Source: Cercospora beticola
Taxonomy: Eukaryota; Ascomycota; Dothideomycetes; Mycosphaerellales; Mycosphaerellaceae
NCBI RefSeq assembly: GCF_033473495.1
Contig: NC_088937.1
Coordinates: 868,001 to 932,000 of the forward strand
DNA: 64,000 nucleotides
Reading direction: 5' to 3'
Part shown: positions 44,401 to 53,447 of the stretch, in pieces
Numbering within the stretch: position 1 is the stretch's first letter
How the letters are laid out: every line of letters begins with the position of its first letter
Translations under genes and position numbers: made by a program
The notes under the pieces: generated by a model
What the model was told of the DNA's origin: nothing
Databases searched by the model: none
The model's input: only the letters and a program-made list of their open reading frames with translations

Positions 44401-45372
44401 ATCTCGATTGGGCTTTAAAGAAACGTTGATCTGTTCTCCACTGAACTTGAACAACAGCTTCCACAGATCCAGAGGTCCTGCTCGGCCAGCATCTACTACT
44501 CCGCCGGCTTTCTCGGCTTTGGCCACGACGATATGCGTAGTATTCTGGTTCCCAATAGCAGCAGCAGCCCGTTTGCATTCGACTTTTATTGGAAAGATGC
44601 GGAGAAATGCTGGCAAGTCTGGTTTCTGCACCGGCTTCGTGCTAGAATTGGTCGCCAGCGTGGATGTCCTTTGAGGGGTCTCTCCGTGTTGCTCACCTGA
44701 TTTCTCGTCGGTTTCTCCAGAGGATGAAGTTGGAGACTTGCCAAGGTTCTGCTTTTCTTGACCTTCTGCTGTGGCCTGCTTTGCTTTCGCTACGGTAGCC
44801 TCGACAATGTTGTCATAGAAGGGACTTCGATTGTAGATGAAGGCCTCCACGCCAGACACCTTGACCGAGATACGACATGGAAGCTCCTTTCTGGGCTTGA
44901 CGCCCGCCTGTTCTTCTTTGCCAATGCTCCTGCTTCTTGCGCGACCTTTCTCGTTCTCGCTGTCCTTGGCCTGGCCATCTGTGGAGGACGCGCTTGCAGA
45001 TCGTGGTCTGCCTTTGGCAGTGGAAGCATCGTCCAGAAACACCTCCGCGTCCTGCACCACGCGCAACCAATACCTCCAGGTGATGTGGCCTTCGTAGACG
45101 TATAGGGTAATGTTATGGGCATGATAGCGGATGTTCTTAAAGAACAGGCGGCCGCCCAACAGACTGATCTGCAGCGAGGAGATGTCGATGTGGGCCTTGT
45201 AGTAGCGCCATGTGTAGACGCGGATGATGTACGAGACAATGGTCGCGAACAGGCGATTGAAGTAGAAGAGGAAGAAAAGGCCGAGGATGGCGGAGACCAG
45301 CAGTTCAACCAGGAAGACCCAATTGGACTGACCCGTGTCGGACAGAGGTTGCGCCTGCAGCTGGTTCGCCAT
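35482..45372 (-). CDS. CSF1: Csf1, bridge-like lipid transfer protein (BLTP1/Tweek family)
   Basis: Csf1 is a giant rod-like protein of the repeating beta-groove (RBG/VPS13-like) superfamily that moves phospholipids at ER contact sites; human BLTP1 (KIAA1109) is the homologue. A single 9.9-kb exon encodes 3296 aa. The N-terminus has one hydrophobic anchor (about residues 18-45, VFLVELLVSAILGLFFLFYF), followed by the family-conserved YTWRYYKAHIDISSLQISLL and LGGRLFFKNIRYH. Ser/Arg/Lys-rich low-complexity segments occur about 120-240 and 1220-1330 and presumably loop out of the groove. The C-terminus contains the conserved block ENWKRGG-like region only weakly, but the overall length and start fit fungal Csf1. 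It shares a 311-bp divergent promoter with the RNA-binding protein gene. Confidence 0.93.
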   Translation of the reverse strand: MANQLQAQPLSDTGQSNWVFLVELLVSAILGLFFLFYFNRLFATIVSYIIRVYTWRYYKAHIDISSLQISLLGGRLFFKNIRYHAHNITLYVYEGHITWRYWLRVVQDAEVFLDDASTAKGRPRSASASSTDGQAKDSENEKGRARSRSIGKEEQAGVKPRKELPCRISVKVSGVEAFIYNRSPFYDNIVEATVAKAKQATAEGQEKQNLGKSPTSSSGETDEKSGEQHGETPQRTSTLATNSSTKPVQKPDLPAFLRIFPIKVECKRAAAAIGNQNTTHIVVAKAEKAGGVVDAGRAGPLDLWKLLFKFSGEQINVSLKPNRDFKEYQLDAAQRVLRDKQVGASSEPEPVIKKGAHKAHSIWARFCAMFKRKAKSNQSIRAPSLNDSPASGQNVPAPLDQLPGKGQWHGLRRYLDDHGLDEHEEWRNVEYAKATQLVDVNKVTMRFYWDMPGPVPHGSLDSDTLLGSMYEDDINGSLPPEYGMDIGVCGGVVVYGPWADQQRMNIQQSFFPAPFVDNTPAKTLQPGELRVSTVMKIKVTVEEEVVLRIPTREESKDSKWKGRADKSKPTDPASNQGGKSGHKNWKRHARRRKGKQGPAAVDARPFAWLDIIVAKDSVVNYTMDMFPRAKGYRNSLDVDVKSLEMNSSVNHGLLWRSGPVTVEADISQPITWNTLRDWPFTVVINNMELFILRDHLFLIIDLVNDWGSRAVSEFYTFVPYNYQLDLKFNNFVMYLNVNDANIINDPADFDKNDFLTLEGQMHAVLGIPMKHYRPKTNRITFDVLATEMSMRMLSPPKSTFSVFVEDKTMATLPRLTLNGSYTANQEAKVGNVDALRMDLVGTGLTLKAFGFFVRQLVNVKENYFGDYMHFKTLEEFQGASDDFQEANAKTASFPKPTSINELDVILCIVAEQATVLLPTNLYSCTESVRIELPRADLDLRIVSYYLDMGLQLSPISFLTGSTSSDEDDDNSPVEVESSTQLWCSHVDLNGHRAFGLPPNEDAYVSQWDIDIGKLTGELSSQFIRDLTLGARAIMFAIDDAENALPVVSPAVALDASFVQVRTDTVRLSMRVGKDAFVLDLNPVKVDVSGWASKTFSQRVNVLAPLITFACIDARSASRHRSGAQRKSPVRTYAFLQSGVAIDIVGRKAHFELETKRQQAHFKLHDQRTSRVPFLIRPEINSAVDPEDELPFEPPASPFPIMPAPVTLGNNERPRSIKSTASVAGRKSLLSKSSLSSLSGSVGSGRTARARRKERQSRNVDSSEHTNFGGAVEFQPSSRPSSDPPSSRRSSVPPGEIERAEPGVPSTRMAFSSPYSEPYFPLDGVVLDETRVPLFTASAATETLPSSSASTNSAAIEGSHPDHDAEHTSVLITVVPGIRAYIEPHVALTAAKLVDKIMPRSPEEIMDSFQISVMGAIQSQQAARTSNKSVLEIQGALAAAHMRVVLTSEQTDAITDQLDLNLKSLQLVTRIRSVPSRQNPKQELSLHTLLNSLNVTLCQVQDGILSKPAVSLNLDDVLLWLALADTQAFHVSLRDTNATVVGAQAQYLTLLALKLIPIVKDIEHRFTSTIEANTKRLHYLTYVSTQNSDEMGDPPFMARLLFILRAFPGHFRNTDSWKILSRFRYILRNLPQEEVQKLDAMSKATKLDCPEDAHRKVLESWTQWRNWDVPYVNQTTAFQSLFGADEKKNIEPYELLPVTLTFRSELLRVVIECDARDSDIVLEDVSLGLENTPPTQPQGLMLMDENKRISTLLQANAHAIAFNLDWALFNVAEDVLALKDQIEEAEIKLKGHGKRTAQQALEDSLARHDMHVVVSTDTGVLSLRSTNARHLSRVDGMKLSIIGTTQASEQYGQCASVILNVDTAITEVHGPSSRIWQTLLTTPSLYIDHLQAASGIDMPPTITLAMAYEELRISVDEQVPGILHVVDAIIADEVTKIQGLVTTAQQSLIPRIELPPLSPNSQLTTHTTGTTVASRTTNSSSAPKLHVALLAGNMHLEVSLLQALGYQLDGVAASIRVAPSLTKDKTFGINFDVGRMNHAFVNTSGDDRHVQGLLDVPPINGHVGLEIGKSETSISVSTTIERVEVDAGAVQGVVGVLNQDEVQSVISAIKSGVEDIQNRLAQVYPERREAQNRPVKDQRISFDARFALLGIRVSTKTPSAKTHGRATTAEVEFGIGPLHATASNKTASKDANPFIPEIRAYIQDIGASLQINDRGKIRPCGNITFGLRVHFNNTVKNDGTLHRELKVHSNGVSINAFPETACTIVDVINHLQDRIRHLDLSREVEYLRKVRDQRRQTVIQKISGKKDWTEEEEIPFSPEDLLSIATTIELTDIQAAWLVDKKYAPKQSSRVEDLVFSISSINFTSRGDYGARLAIHDMQLQLAKVETSKQRRALNSALLPEIGFSVAYWKQGKTWSMAFKATGKPLDLRLESKFMLPVAAAQRSIDVAIEKFKQSTATWQSTPTASGAQRKMPFDTKRIQSVLVEADFAGARVYMQGSANRNNSLASIAAASQQHGARHGRYGQFAAEGALMHTTLTAPGIAFKMEYNARHPQPTVNGELMIEASSNMLAPNVVPLILEVSDSIKDVMQRDERAKTRAAELASAPSNVERKPSQKEQDYGDLVTTTPAKLFGQTKVDLGLRVAKQEFGLSCQPIAKVDAKASLEDFYITMNTIDSDEHGHFFAMSAVLTGLQAQVKHMYSRDPTFSYDMESIVVSVMNNKHLSGTPGISAVLNINPTRIMINGKQFQDLLLFREIWIPPEIRNAGAAAGHPASASAAQPHAADQFVVQKYHSIATAAAFPWNATVNITKLAVDLDLGQSIGKTAFSITNLWANQQKSSDWEQNLCIGLDEMAANSTGRMSGLIQLEKLGVRTSITWPEQSASTARNTPLIQASAGFSNLRAKAAFDYQAFAFGDIANFDFLMYNVRDSAGGSDRLVAVLDCGKAYIFCTSTTPAQAVGLYQAFDRLIQEKQAAYTQSLKDIEKHIRKESTVVPTRFGPTIPDSPVAEKQQKKSIISLHTDVVVTMGAICFGVYPGTFFDSQMLKLEANNIQARFAVGLEREQITSGLGMTLGQLQVALSSTRRVTAVPKALEITVDEVINNALNARGGIILRVPKVIASMQTWQTPRGNDVEYIFKSLFDGKIDVGWNLSRINFIKGMWETHSRALASRLGKSLPESAVKISASGGEDSASANIDNKEATGLVSGQQQEKITAEINLPQSKYDYHALEPPVIETPQLRDMGEATPPLEWIGLHRERLPNVVHQIIIVSLLEVCREVEDAYTKILGSSNGGGGAAGGT

Positions 45373-45683
45373 GGCGCGCGGGAGTCGTCGACGAGCGGTA
45401 GAGTGGGCGCCTCATGGTGTTCGCATGTCCCGTGGCCCTCTATTCGGCCATACAGTCTGGCAAGTGCGTGTGCGAGCGGTCCAACCCGAAGCGGAGCAGT
45501 GAATACGGCAATCGGCGAGGAGTGAAGTGATCAAGTGCAGTGCATGAGTGAACAGGGAATGGCGTCGACGTCGGAGCTCTCCAGCGAAACTTGAAGCTTG
45601 ATGCTCCTCTCGCGACCAACAACAGTCCACTTTTCGCAACCTCCAAACGGTCGTCCGGACGGGGCGCTGATGACCACGACACG
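45373..45683. promoter_or_regulatory. Shared divergent promoter, CSF1 / RBM26-like gene
   Basis: This 311-bp interval separates two divergent ATGs. The downstream frame is open to 45591 but starts with TTG, so part of this is leader. No binding site is named. Confidence 0.45.
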
Positions 45684-47618
45684 ATGCGCTTCAACGAGGC
45701 AGACACCGATCTGCTGAAAACGTGGACCGTAGCCAAACTCGAGCATGTCAGCGACGCCGACGCCGATGTACTCGCCGACTATGTGCTCGCCTTGGTCACC
45801 ACCGACGAGCCCGAAGCGATCGCGAAGGCAAACTGCATCGAGAATCTGCAGGACTTTCTCAACGACAAGACCGAAGCATTTGTCCATGAGCTGTTCGCCG
45901 CCATTGCTACAAAGTCCTACGACCCATCTCGCCCTCCGCCGAAACCATCGAAACCGACTCATCAACCACCGCGACGCGCGAGCATCGATCCGCCGCTGCA
46001 AGTCTTCAACCCGGGCGTAAAGCGAGGCTATCACGACTGGGATCGGGATGAGAACCAGACACAGCATCAACAGACTGACCGCCCCAACAAGCATGCTCGC
46101 CGCGGTGCTGGCGCGGGACGCGGAGGACGAGGTGCTGGGCGAAACAACTACCCACAGCCGCCTGTGCCACCGGCTGGCATGCCGCAGTTCGACCCGACCA
46201 ACCCCATGGCATCTTTCATGGCCATGGCTGCTGCCATGGGCATGCTGCCACCCGGTATGCCTGCACCGTCTGTGTATGGACAACAGCCTGCTCAGGAACG
46301 CTGCCTAGACTTTGATACCAAGGGCTTCTGCACAAGAGGCGCAAAGTGCCCGTATGATCATGGCAGCGATGCCTACGTCGTACCCGACGACCACAATGCG
46401 GGGGGATTCGATACTGGCAACGAGCTATTCACTGCACACAATGGCACTAGCACGAAGCAGAAGAGCCCAGCTTCTAAGAGAGGCAAGGGTCGGGGACGAC
46501 GCGCCGAATTCTCTCTGCAAGGCCCAACCCACGACTCGACTGTCACAACGATCGTTGTTGAGCAAATTCCAAAGGAACAGTTTGACGAGCAGAGCGTGCG
46601 CGACTTCTTCTCAGAATTCGGCACCATCGAGGAGGTGACCATGATGCCATACAAGCGCTTGGCCATTGTCAGATACGACAGCCACGAAGCCGCAAGCGCT
46701 GCCTATAACAGCCCGAAAGCTGTCTTCTCCAACAGATTCGTCAAGGTGTATTGGTTCAAATCACCTGAGAGCTTGCCTCAGCCCATGTCACATGAAATGG
46801 ACGGCGACACAGAAATGCAGGATGAAACTCCTGAGATCGACATTGAGGAAGTTCGGAAGCGGCAGGAGGAAGCTCAGCAGCGGCATGAGGAGAAGCAAAA
46901 GCTGATCGAAGAAGCACGAAAGAATAGGCAAGAAGTCGACGCCAAGTTGCAAGAGCTGGAGACCAAAAAGCTAGAGATCGCCAACGAGCTTGCCAAGAAA
47001 CAAGGCAAACCAGTCGTATCTGAGCGGACGCTTCAAATGAGAGAACAGCTGGCCAAGCTGGAGGCCGAAGCGCGCACGTTGGGCATTGATCCTGAGGCCG
47101 TTCCTATCGACTCGACCTGGTCAACGCCGCAATATCACGCACCCGGGAGAGGTGGCTACAGAGGTCGTGGCCGCGGCCGAGGCGCGTATCGCGGGGGTTG
47201 GTCAGGTGTCGGCAGGGGTGGTGCTGTCAAACGTCTGGACAACCGGCCCAAGACTGTCCTTGTTGTCTTCAAGAATGGAACGTACGACACACACGAAGGA
47301 GCCTTGCGCTCCTGGTTTCTGTTCAACGCAGCAGAGAATGCGTTGCTCAATCGACACCACGACAAACAAGACGCGGCCTTGGTCACTTTCGAGCAGCGTT
47401 ATCAAGGTGAAATTTTCATGGACGCGACACGCAAGACTGACTTTCCCTTGCATGGTCAAGTCGAGTTGTCGTGGCACACGGGACCAATTCCAAGCAACGG
47501 CTCGCATGATACTGACATGAAGATCGAAGAGCCTTCCGGTACTGCGGAGGCACAGCACGACGATCCACCCAAGGTCGAGGACTACGATGTGGCACATGAG
47601 GAAGATCGCTGGGGCTGA
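45684..47618 (+). CDS. RBM26/RBM27-like RNA-binding protein (PWI-like, CCCH finger, two RRMs)
   Basis: A nuclear RNA-binding protein of the RBM26/27 type; the S. pombe counterpart Rmn1 works with the MTREC/exosome RNA-surveillance complex. Single exon, 644 aa, starting at the first in-frame ATG (MRFNEADTDLLKTW). Residues 5-80 form a PWI-like helical domain (LTTDEPEAIAKANCIENLQD-like). The CCCH finger is at 207-226 (C-x8-C-x5-C-x3-H). RRM1 lies about 285-360 (TIVVEQIP; KRLAIVRY), then a long charged coiled coil (about 385-480), an RG-rich stretch (about 500-535) and a second RRM-like domain (about 540-610, TVLVVFKNGTYDTHE). The domain order is the main evidence. The functional role is inference from homologues. 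Confidence 0.88.
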   Translation: MRFNEADTDLLKTWTVAKLEHVSDADADVLADYVLALVTTDEPEAIAKANCIENLQDFLNDKTEAFVHELFAAIATKSYDPSRPPPKPSKPTHQPPRRASIDPPLQVFNPGVKRGYHDWDRDENQTQHQQTDRPNKHARRGAGAGRGGRGAGRNNYPQPPVPPAGMPQFDPTNPMASFMAMAAAMGMLPPGMPAPSVYGQQPAQERCLDFDTKGFCTRGAKCPYDHGSDAYVVPDDHNAGGFDTGNELFTAHNGTSTKQKSPASKRGKGRGRRAEFSLQGPTHDSTVTTIVVEQIPKEQFDEQSVRDFFSEFGTIEEVTMMPYKRLAIVRYDSHEAASAAYNSPKAVFSNRFVKVYWFKSPESLPQPMSHEMDGDTEMQDETPEIDIEEVRKRQEEAQQRHEEKQKLIEEARKNRQEVDAKLQELETKKLEIANELAKKQGKPVVSERTLQMREQLAKLEAEARTLGIDPEAVPIDSTWSTPQYHAPGRGGYRGRGRGRGAYRGGWSGVGRGGAVKRLDNRPKTVLVVFKNGTYDTHEGALRSWFLFNAAENALLNRHHDKQDAALVTFEQRYQGEIFMDATRKTDFPLHGQVELSWHTGPIPSNGSHDTDMKIEEPSGTAEAQHDDPPKVEDYDVAHEEDRWG

Positions 47619-47989
47619 GCAAAGCTCTCTGCTCGTCTTGAACCTCGCCATAAACATTATCGTTACATGACAAGCCTCGAACAGCCGCCCAGGTGGAGTT
47701 CGGCTCACTCGAACTGTGCCGCTGTGGCGCAGCAGAGCCTTGGCCCTGACATCAGTAGGATCCTTCGAAGGATTTGAGACACGTCCACCAATGGGTGGGT
47801 GCACTTCTTGTATACACCAAGAGTCCGTCTCTCTAGCATACATCTTGAGGTGGAGGTTGCACAGCCTGTGCCACACTGCGGCATTGCAGGTAGGTATATA
47901 GGAGACATTACTGTCTGCGAAGGTTGGTCATACTTTCCCCGCAACAACTGCTTTTTCATTTGATTCATTCTCATCGATCAACAACCACC
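47619..47989. other. Intergenic, 371 bp
   Basis: This lies between two plus-strand genes and holds the 3' end of the RBM26-like gene and the promoter of the coiled-coil protein gene. Nothing else is recognised. Confidence 0.4.
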
Positions 47990-49230
47990 ATGTCTCAACT
48001 TGCGTCCACTCTGAGAGAGGCCGGTGATAAGAACAATGAGCTACTTGCTGAGCTACGGCAGACTGATTATGCTCCTTCCTCACTGAAGCAGAACGCCTCA
48101 TTTATCGCGGATCTGAATGCACAGATTGCGAGCACTGACAAGGAATTGACGAAGCTTCATCGCATCACTGAGGATGAGCGAAAGGTAGGGAGCTCCTGCT
48201 GAGGGCTTTATTCCGACCACTAATGTTAAAGCAGGACCATGTCAAGTACCGCGACAGCAACTTCAAGCGTTACATGCACAAGATGGGTGGTTCGAAAGGT
48301 ACAGAGAAATTCACCTCTAAGGCTGAAAAAGAAGAGCGAGAATTTCTAGATGCATGGCAGAAAGAACGCTCAGCCAAAGAAAGTCGTGACGAGCTTTCTC
48401 GTGCGCTGGAGCACGCTCAGAACGACAAAGTCAATCTTGAACGCGATACCAAGCGCCACGAGACTGCACAGACCGAACTCGACAAGCTTTACAATTCTAT
48501 CTTCTCGGGCCCCACTCCAGACGTGCCAGGCGAGGACGATCTCGAACGAGCTGTGCAGCAGAGCCAAGACAACTATGACCAAGCAAATCGCGCCTTGAGC
48601 TCTGAGAAACATGTTCTTGAAGTCCTCGGCCGCGCAGATCAGAGCCTTACGGCAGCGCAGGCACAGATGGACGCCGCGTATCGCCGGTCTCAACGCGACG
48701 TATACTTCGGAGGAGGAATGTTCACAGATATGGTGTGTACTTACTGGAAGGCTTCTCTAGACCGCGCAAGCCGTCTATGACATACTTGTAACTTCTGCTA
48801 ACAACTTTGTGAATAGATGGAACGCGATGCTCTCTCGCAGTCCCAGAACGCAATCCACGCTACTCTGCGCCATATGGAGGAGGCCCAACGCGTTCAGCCT
48901 CAAGTCCGCCCGCTCAAGGAGATCAACATCGATCACGGACACATGTTCTCGGATGTCCTGTTCGATAATATCTTCTCTGACATGGCTCAACACGAGCGCA
49001 TCAAAGATAGTGATGCTCAACTGAAAGCCGCCTATCAGGATTTGAAGGGTCAAATTGAAGAGCAGAAGGGAAGATGCCAGAGTGCAGAGCAGAATCTGCA
49101 ACAGGCGGGCAACGATTTGGAACAGGCGCGGAAAGAGCTGCAGAGGGTGCGAGCGGAAGCATTTGAGAGGCTCGCTGGCGCCGGAGGACAGGGCGTTCCG
49201 AGTGCACCTCCACCACAGTATAATGCCTAG
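47990..49230 (+). CDS. Coiled-coil protein of unknown function
   Basis: Exons are 47990-48184, 48235-48732 and 48817-49230 (introns 50 and 84 bp; intron 1 has ACTAATG and intron 2 GCTAAC), giving 368 aa. The protein is almost entirely heptad-like and rich in Glu, Gln, Lys and Ala: helical stretches cover about 1-65, 85-230 and 270-350. Between them lies a conserved-looking linker, RRSQRDVYFGGGMFTDMMER. The C-terminus is short and Pro-rich (GVPSAPPPQYNA), ending with a PPxY motif, which can bind WW domains of Nedd4-type ubiquitin ligases. No family name is recognised; a scaffolding or tethering role is only inference. Confidence 0.85.
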
Positions 49231-50136
49231 TGTTGTAAAGGCCTACAAAGGACAGTACGACCATGTTTTGGGCGATCTAGGGTATGTCATTCCTGAGAAT
49301 GAATACTATATATTCTAGCAACTCTTGTCTGTTACCACCAATGCAGAGATTGGAAAGGCTCAATCACTGCTCACGGCTGATAGTGTTGACAATTGGTGAT
49401 GTGTAACCTTAGGTTTCTCATACAAGATCGGCGCATTCGACCCCGCGCCCAGACTTCAGACTCGGACTGAAAGTGGCCCCGAGGGGCTCGTGCGGGCTTG
49501 CGAAGATACGCGGGACCATCGAGGGCGGAGTCTAGTAGCTGCTGCGGCGACGGCAAATTGGAGGAAATGGTAGAGCGATACGATGCTCAGCGAAAGGTGT
49601 TATTGTCAGCACGGCTGGTCCGCAGTGGACTAGGCATTGCACGTGTAGCCGATGTGATAGGACGTGGTAGAATGGCGGGCAGCTCGAAACAACTTGATCA
49701 GGCTGTGACTCACACACACCGACATCTCAGTACGGCGGCATAGCGGCAGATGAAGAGTTTAGTGAGGTGTCGTGTGGTGAGGAAGAAAGCGTATGAGTGC
49801 GTGCATATGGCTGTTGTCGCTGTCGTTGGGCGAAATGTGGGCTCGTCGTGATGTGACCAATGCGGCTTAGCGCCCATGCCCCGCTCTTGCCGCTCGAGAG
49901 CAAATTCATCAGTGCGTGGCTCCTGCAAGTTTTCCCTTCTGTTTCTAATCACCGCTGCTCCCTCAAGCGCCTTTGACAGGTATACATATCCTCACCGCCG
50001 CCTGCTCCCCCGCGACGCCTACTAACATCGCCTGCAGGCACAATTCAACTCGGGGACTTCGTTTGCCAACTCAGTGGCGGCGGGGTACGATTCAAACTCT
50101 TTCCTCTAAGGACATTACCACTACAACACCGCCAAG
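49231..50136. promoter_or_regulatory. eEF2 promoter and leader
   Basis: This 906-bp interval is upstream of the eEF2 gene. A CCAAT box lies at 49857-49861, about 275 bp before the ATG. The leader contains a probable intron (see the next entry). No other gene is seen. Confidence 0.5.
49980..50037 (+). other. Probable intron in the eEF2 5' leader
   Basis: GTATAC follows CAG at 49980, a perfect TACTAAC branch sequence lies at 50020-50026, and CTGCAG ends at 50037, giving a 58-bp intron of normal size about 100 bp before the eEF2 start codon. It lies outside any coding frame, so it would be a leader intron. Confidence 0.75.
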
Positions 50137-52872
50137 ATGGTCAAGTAAGTCATTCCGCGACGGAGAAGATGCTGGGACAGTGGACTCGACACGCTCGAGG
50201 GTTGGATACCACAGTGTTCCGCGGCGCCGCGGCGCAGGAGCAGCAAGAACAAGAGGAAACACAGTGGGCACAGTGCTGACGAAATGCGTCTACAGCTTCA
50301 CCGTCGAGGAGATCCGTGGGCTCATGGATGACCCAAAGAACATCCGTAACATGTCCGTCATTGCCCACGTCGATCACGGAAAGTCCACCCTCACCGATTC
50401 GCTCGTCCAGCGTGCCGGTATTATTTCAGCCAAGAACGCCGGTTCTGCTCGATTCACAGATACCCGTGCCGATGAGCAGGAACGTGGTGTCACAATCAAG
50501 TCAACAGCTATCTCGCTGTATGGCTCCCTCTCCGATGTTGAGGATCTCAAGGACATCACCATCGCCACCGACAAGAGCGAGAAGAACGACTTCTTGATCA
50601 ACTTGATCGATTCGCCAGGTCACGTTGATTTCTCATCTGAAGTCACTGCTGCTCTCCGTGTCACCGATGGTGCTCTCGTTGTCGTCGACACCATTGAAGG
50701 TGTGTGCGTGCAGACCGAGACTGTGCTCCGACAGGCTCTTGGTGAGCGTATCAAGCCAGTCGTCATCATCAACAAGGTCGACCGTGCGCTGCTCGAGCTG
50801 CAGCTCTCCAAGGAAGATCTGTACCAGAACTTCTCTCGTGTCATCGAGTCTGTTAACGTCGTTATCGCCACATACTTCGACAAGGCCCTCGGAGATGTCC
50901 AGGTCTACCCACAGAAGGGAACGATTGCCTTCGGTTCCGGTCTCCACGGCTGGGCCTTCACCATCCGTCAATTCGCCGTCAAGTACGCCAAGAAGTTTGG
51001 TGTTGACAAGAACAAGATGATGGACCGTCTTTGGGTGAGTACAGCGAATGATGCGCTCTCGCGGAGAACACGAAACTGACCATATTAAAGGGAGACTCTT
51101 TCTTCAACGCAAAGACCAAGAAGTGGACCAAGAGCCCAGAAGGCGCCGAGCGTGCCTTCAACCAGTTCTGTTTGGACCCAATCTTCAGAATCTTCGACTC
51201 CATCATGAACTTCAAGAAGGATGAGATCCCAAAGCTTCTCGAGAAGCTGGAGGTCAAGCTCGTTGGTGACGAGAAGGATCTTGAGGGCAAGGCCCTGCTC
51301 AAGGTCGTCATGCGCAAGTTCTTGCCTGCCGCTGATGCCCTCATGGAGATGATGATTCTCCACCTTCCATCTCCAGCAACCGCCCAGCGCTACCGTATGG
51401 AGACTCTCTACGAGGGTCCTCCAGATGATGCGTCTGCCATCGGTATCCGCGACTGTGACCCCAAGGGACCTCTCATGTTGTACGTTTCCAAGATGGTGCC
51501 GACCTCCGATAAGGGTCGTTTCTACGCTTTCGGCCGTGTCTTCTCTGGTACCGCCCGCTCTGGTCTCAAGGTCCGCATCCAAGGTCCAAACTACGTTCCA
51601 GGCAGCAAGTCCGACTTGTTCGTCAAGTCTATCCAGCGTACCATTCTCATGATGGGTCGCTACACTGACCCAATCGAGGATGTTCCAGCCGGTAACATTC
51701 TTGGTCTGGTCGGTATCGATCAGTTCTTGCTCAAGTCTGGTACTCTCACCACCGACGAGACCTCGCACAACCTCAAGGTTATGAAGTTCTCTGTCTCGCC
51801 TGTCGTGCAGCGATCCGTCGAGGTCAAGAACGCCAACGATCTGCCCAAGCTCGTCGAAGGTCTCAAGCGTCTGTCCAAGTCTGACCCATGTGTCTTGACT
51901 TTCATCTCCGAATCCGGTGAGCACGTTGTTGCTGGTGCCGGTGAGTTGCACTTGGAGATTTGCTTGAAGGATCTCGAGGAGGACCACGCTGGTGTGCCAC
52001 TCCGCATCTCCGACCCAGTCGTCCAGTACCGTGAGACTGTTGGCGGTGATTCTTCCATGACTGCGCTCTCCAAGTCGCCCAACAAGCACAACCGTCTCTA
52101 CGTCACTGCCACCCCAATGGCCGAGGAGGTCGCCAAGGACATTGAGTCAGGCAAGATTGGCCCACGTGACGATTTCAAGGCTCGTGCCCGTATCCTCGCC
52201 GATGACCACGGCTGGGACGTCACGGATGCCCGTAAGATTTGGTGCTTCGGTCCAGACACCAACGGCGCCAACTTGCTGGTTGACCAGACCAAGGCTGTGC
52301 AGTACTTGAACGAAATCAAGGATTCCGTCGTCTCTGGGTTCCAATGGGCCACCAAGGAGGGTCCAGTCGCCGAAGAGCCAATGCGAAACGTTCGCTTCAA
52401 CATCATGGATGTCACCCTCCACACCGATGCCATCCACCGTGGTGGTGGTCAAATCATCCCAACCGCGCGTCGTGTGCTCTACGCCGCCACCCTCTTGGCC
52501 GACCCAGGTCTTCTCGAGCCAGTCTTCTTGGTCGAGATTCAAGTTCCAGAGCAGGCTATGGGTGGTATCTACGGTGTCCTCACCCGTAGGAGAGGTCACG
52601 TCTTCGAGGAGGCCCAGCGTCCTGGTACTCCTCTGTTCAACATCAAGGCCTACCTGCCTGTCAACGAGTCCTTCGGTTTCAACGCAGATCTCCGCTCCAA
52701 CACCTCTGGCCAGGCTTTCCCACAATCCGTGTTCGACCACTGGCAGATCCTGCCTGGTGGATCCGCGCTCGACCCAACCTCGCAACCCGGAAAGATTGTC
52801 GAGGATATGCGAAAGCGCAAGGGTATCAAGCCTCAAGTTCCAGGCTACGAGAACTACTACGACAAGTTGTAA
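50137..52872 (+). CDS. EFT1: Translation elongation factor eEF2
   Basis: eEF2 is the GTPase that drives ribosomal translocation. Exons are 50137-50144 (8 bp), 50296-51034 and 51091-52872; introns are 151 and 56 bp; the protein is 842 aa, exactly the yeast length. Exon 1 encodes only MV and part of Asn; splicing gives [21 protein letters not shown]1 is AHVDHGKS, switch region [12 protein letters not shown]3 DSPGHVDF and G4 NKVD. The diphthamide-bearing His of [13 protein letters not shown] is residue 698. The C-terminus ends YENYYDKL. All functional motifs are intact and identification is certain. Confidence 0.98.
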
Positions 52873-53447
52873 ACAGCATGCCGATCAGAGTGCTGTGTGG
52901 TTTGGAATGGAGAATACCCCGCGGAGAGCGGTTACGAGCATTTGCGGGCGTCTTTGGCAGCGGCTGTGGATGCAGACTCGCTGTACATTGAGCATGCCGC
53001 TAGAGAAGTGATGAATAGATATGCTTCCAGTGATGAAATGATCAAAAACGGCTCGTGGAGAATGACTCTCATTTGTGTTTTCAGAGGTTGCTTTTGGTTG
53101 TCTTGTAGATAGAGAACCATGAAGCTTTTCACAAGAACACATTTCATTGATCCTCCTTTCGAGCATGTGATGTCCTGCCGCAAGTGGTGCTCAGTCAAAT
53201 ATTGCAATTGACAGGTTGAAAGGGGCCAGTAGGAGATGAGTGATCGCCCTCCCTTTCACCGCTTCCGGAAGCAACTCAGGGCTTGGCATGGAGCGTGACG
53301 CGACCTGGTGGTAAGTTCGGCAAGTTCAAAAGATTTCGGCCACGTTACAGACCGTTGACGATGGAAAGGAGCGCGAACACAAGAGGCACGACCGAATGTT
53401 TACGACAGCATACGATATAACGATAGTGCTTCCCACATATTAATGCT
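52873..53447. other. Intergenic, 575 bp
   Basis: This holds the eEF2 3' end and the promoter of the amino acid permease gene, both on the plus strand. Nothing else is recognised. Confidence 0.4.

Noticed and set aside
51085..52089. Long minus-strand open frame (334 codons) antisense to eEF2.
   Set aside because: It mirrors a highly expressed, codon-biased gene; such genes often leave long antisense frames, and the protein has no recognisable domain.
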